From contig NZ_LPUY01000128.1 in NCBI RefSeq assembly GCF_001518015.1, forward strand, positions 34,044 to 98,043: 64,000 bases of DNA, read 5' to 3'. A program made the translations under genes and the position numbers. The notes under the pieces were generated by a model that saw only the letters and a program-made list of their open reading frames with translations, was not told the DNA's origin and searched no databases. The DNA is from Tritonibacter horizontis (GTDB lineage Bacteria > Pseudomonadota > Alphaproteobacteria > Rhodobacterales > Rhodobacteraceae). Positions 63,789 through 64,000 of the stretch are shown here, piece by piece (position 1 is the first letter of the stretch; each line of letters opens with the position of its first letter).

Positions 63789-63927
63789 GCTCGCCTCCAT
63801 GTGTCAGATATATAGCTTAGTTTCCGACAGTTTTCAATCTGAAGCTTCCGTGGGTCAGTCAAGCTTAGGACCAGATCGCACTATTGGGACACCTTCCCCG
63901 AGCCTCTGAGGCACAAGGAGGAGATTC

Positions 63928-64000
63928 ATGACGACGGCAAATCATGACCAATTGGGTTCGCGTTGTAAGGCCCACATCGACCAAGCGACAAGAACGGCCC
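63928..64000 (+). CDS. Hypothetical protein, N-terminal fragment (cut by window edge)
   Basis: ATG at 63928 follows an excellent AAGGAGGAG site; the 24 visible codons start MTTANHDQLGSRCKAHIDQA. The gene runs rightward out of the window. No family can be given. Confidence 0.5.
   Translation, partial: MTTANHDQLGSRCKAHIDQATRTA

Noticed and set aside
1..64000. CRISPR arrays, tRNA and rRNA genes
   Set aside because: No regularly spaced identical repeats, cloverleaf-like stretches or rRNA-like sequence were noticed on reading both strands.

Overview
The window is GC-rich DNA from an alphaproteobacterium. The gene set (DUF736 and DUF3768 proteins, a very long ParB-like protein, a VirB/VirD4 conjugation system with a MobC-like partner, an oxalate/formate-type MFS carrier) is most like the Rhodobacteraceae (Roseobacter/Paracoccus relatives). 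It is probably part of a conjugative plasmid or integrative conjugative element. No replication initiator, integrase, rRNA or tRNA was recognised, so the choice between plasmid and ICE is open.

Region by region. 0-2.9 kb: plasmid-type genes (a cut-off CDS, a DUF3768 protein, a 723-residue ParB-like protein), two of them followed by clear hairpin terminators. 3.2-15.6 kb: a leftward catabolic block (hyuA, hyuB, a Tat-exported substrate-binding protein, livHMGF-type ABC genes, a sarcosine/dimethylglycine-dehydrogenase-like flavoprotein with a GcvT half, an MFS carrier). 15.8-17.2 kb: an intact IS256-family element with a 9-bp target duplication. 17.6-27.7 kb: an XRE-cupin regulator divergent from a rightward block (etfB, etfA, folD, purU, gabT, gabD, glutamate-type dehydrogenase, NDH-2-like oxidoreductase). 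28-40.6 kb: small genes and a virB operon. 40.6-54.9 kb: a defence island (TIR operon, an sbcDC operon with two small partners, a BrxR/CapW-like WYL regulator, a decayed SIR2 gene, a PaeR7I-like restriction-modification pair with a coiled-coil companion, and a RloC/PrrC-like ATPase). 54.9-59.5 kb: virD4, relaxase and a mobC-like gene. 59.5-64 kb: small plasmid-type genes, structured inverted repeats and an AbiEi/AbiEii toxin-antitoxin pair.

How the genes may work together. The two catabolic blocks fit one route for an N-methyl lactam such as N-methyl-2-pyrrolidone. HyuAB would open the ring with ATP to 4-(methylamino)butyrate. The flavoprotein would remove the methyl group onto tetrahydrofolate and pass electrons to ETF. 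FolD and PurU would clear the one-carbon unit as formate. GabT and GabD would turn GABA into succinate, with the glutamate dehydrogenase restoring 2-oxoglutarate. This is inferred from gene content; N-methylhydantoin/creatinine is the main alternative substrate.

The conjugation genes are split: virB1-virB11 lie left of the defence island and virD4/relaxase/mobC lie right of it. Points that stand out are a VirB5 paralogue with a lytic transglycosylase domain nested inside it, a WYL regulator divergent from an sbcDC-based four-gene operon across a 72-bp gap holding a perfect palindrome, a TIR-led three-gene operon, and a RloC-like ATPase beside a type II rather than a type I restriction system.
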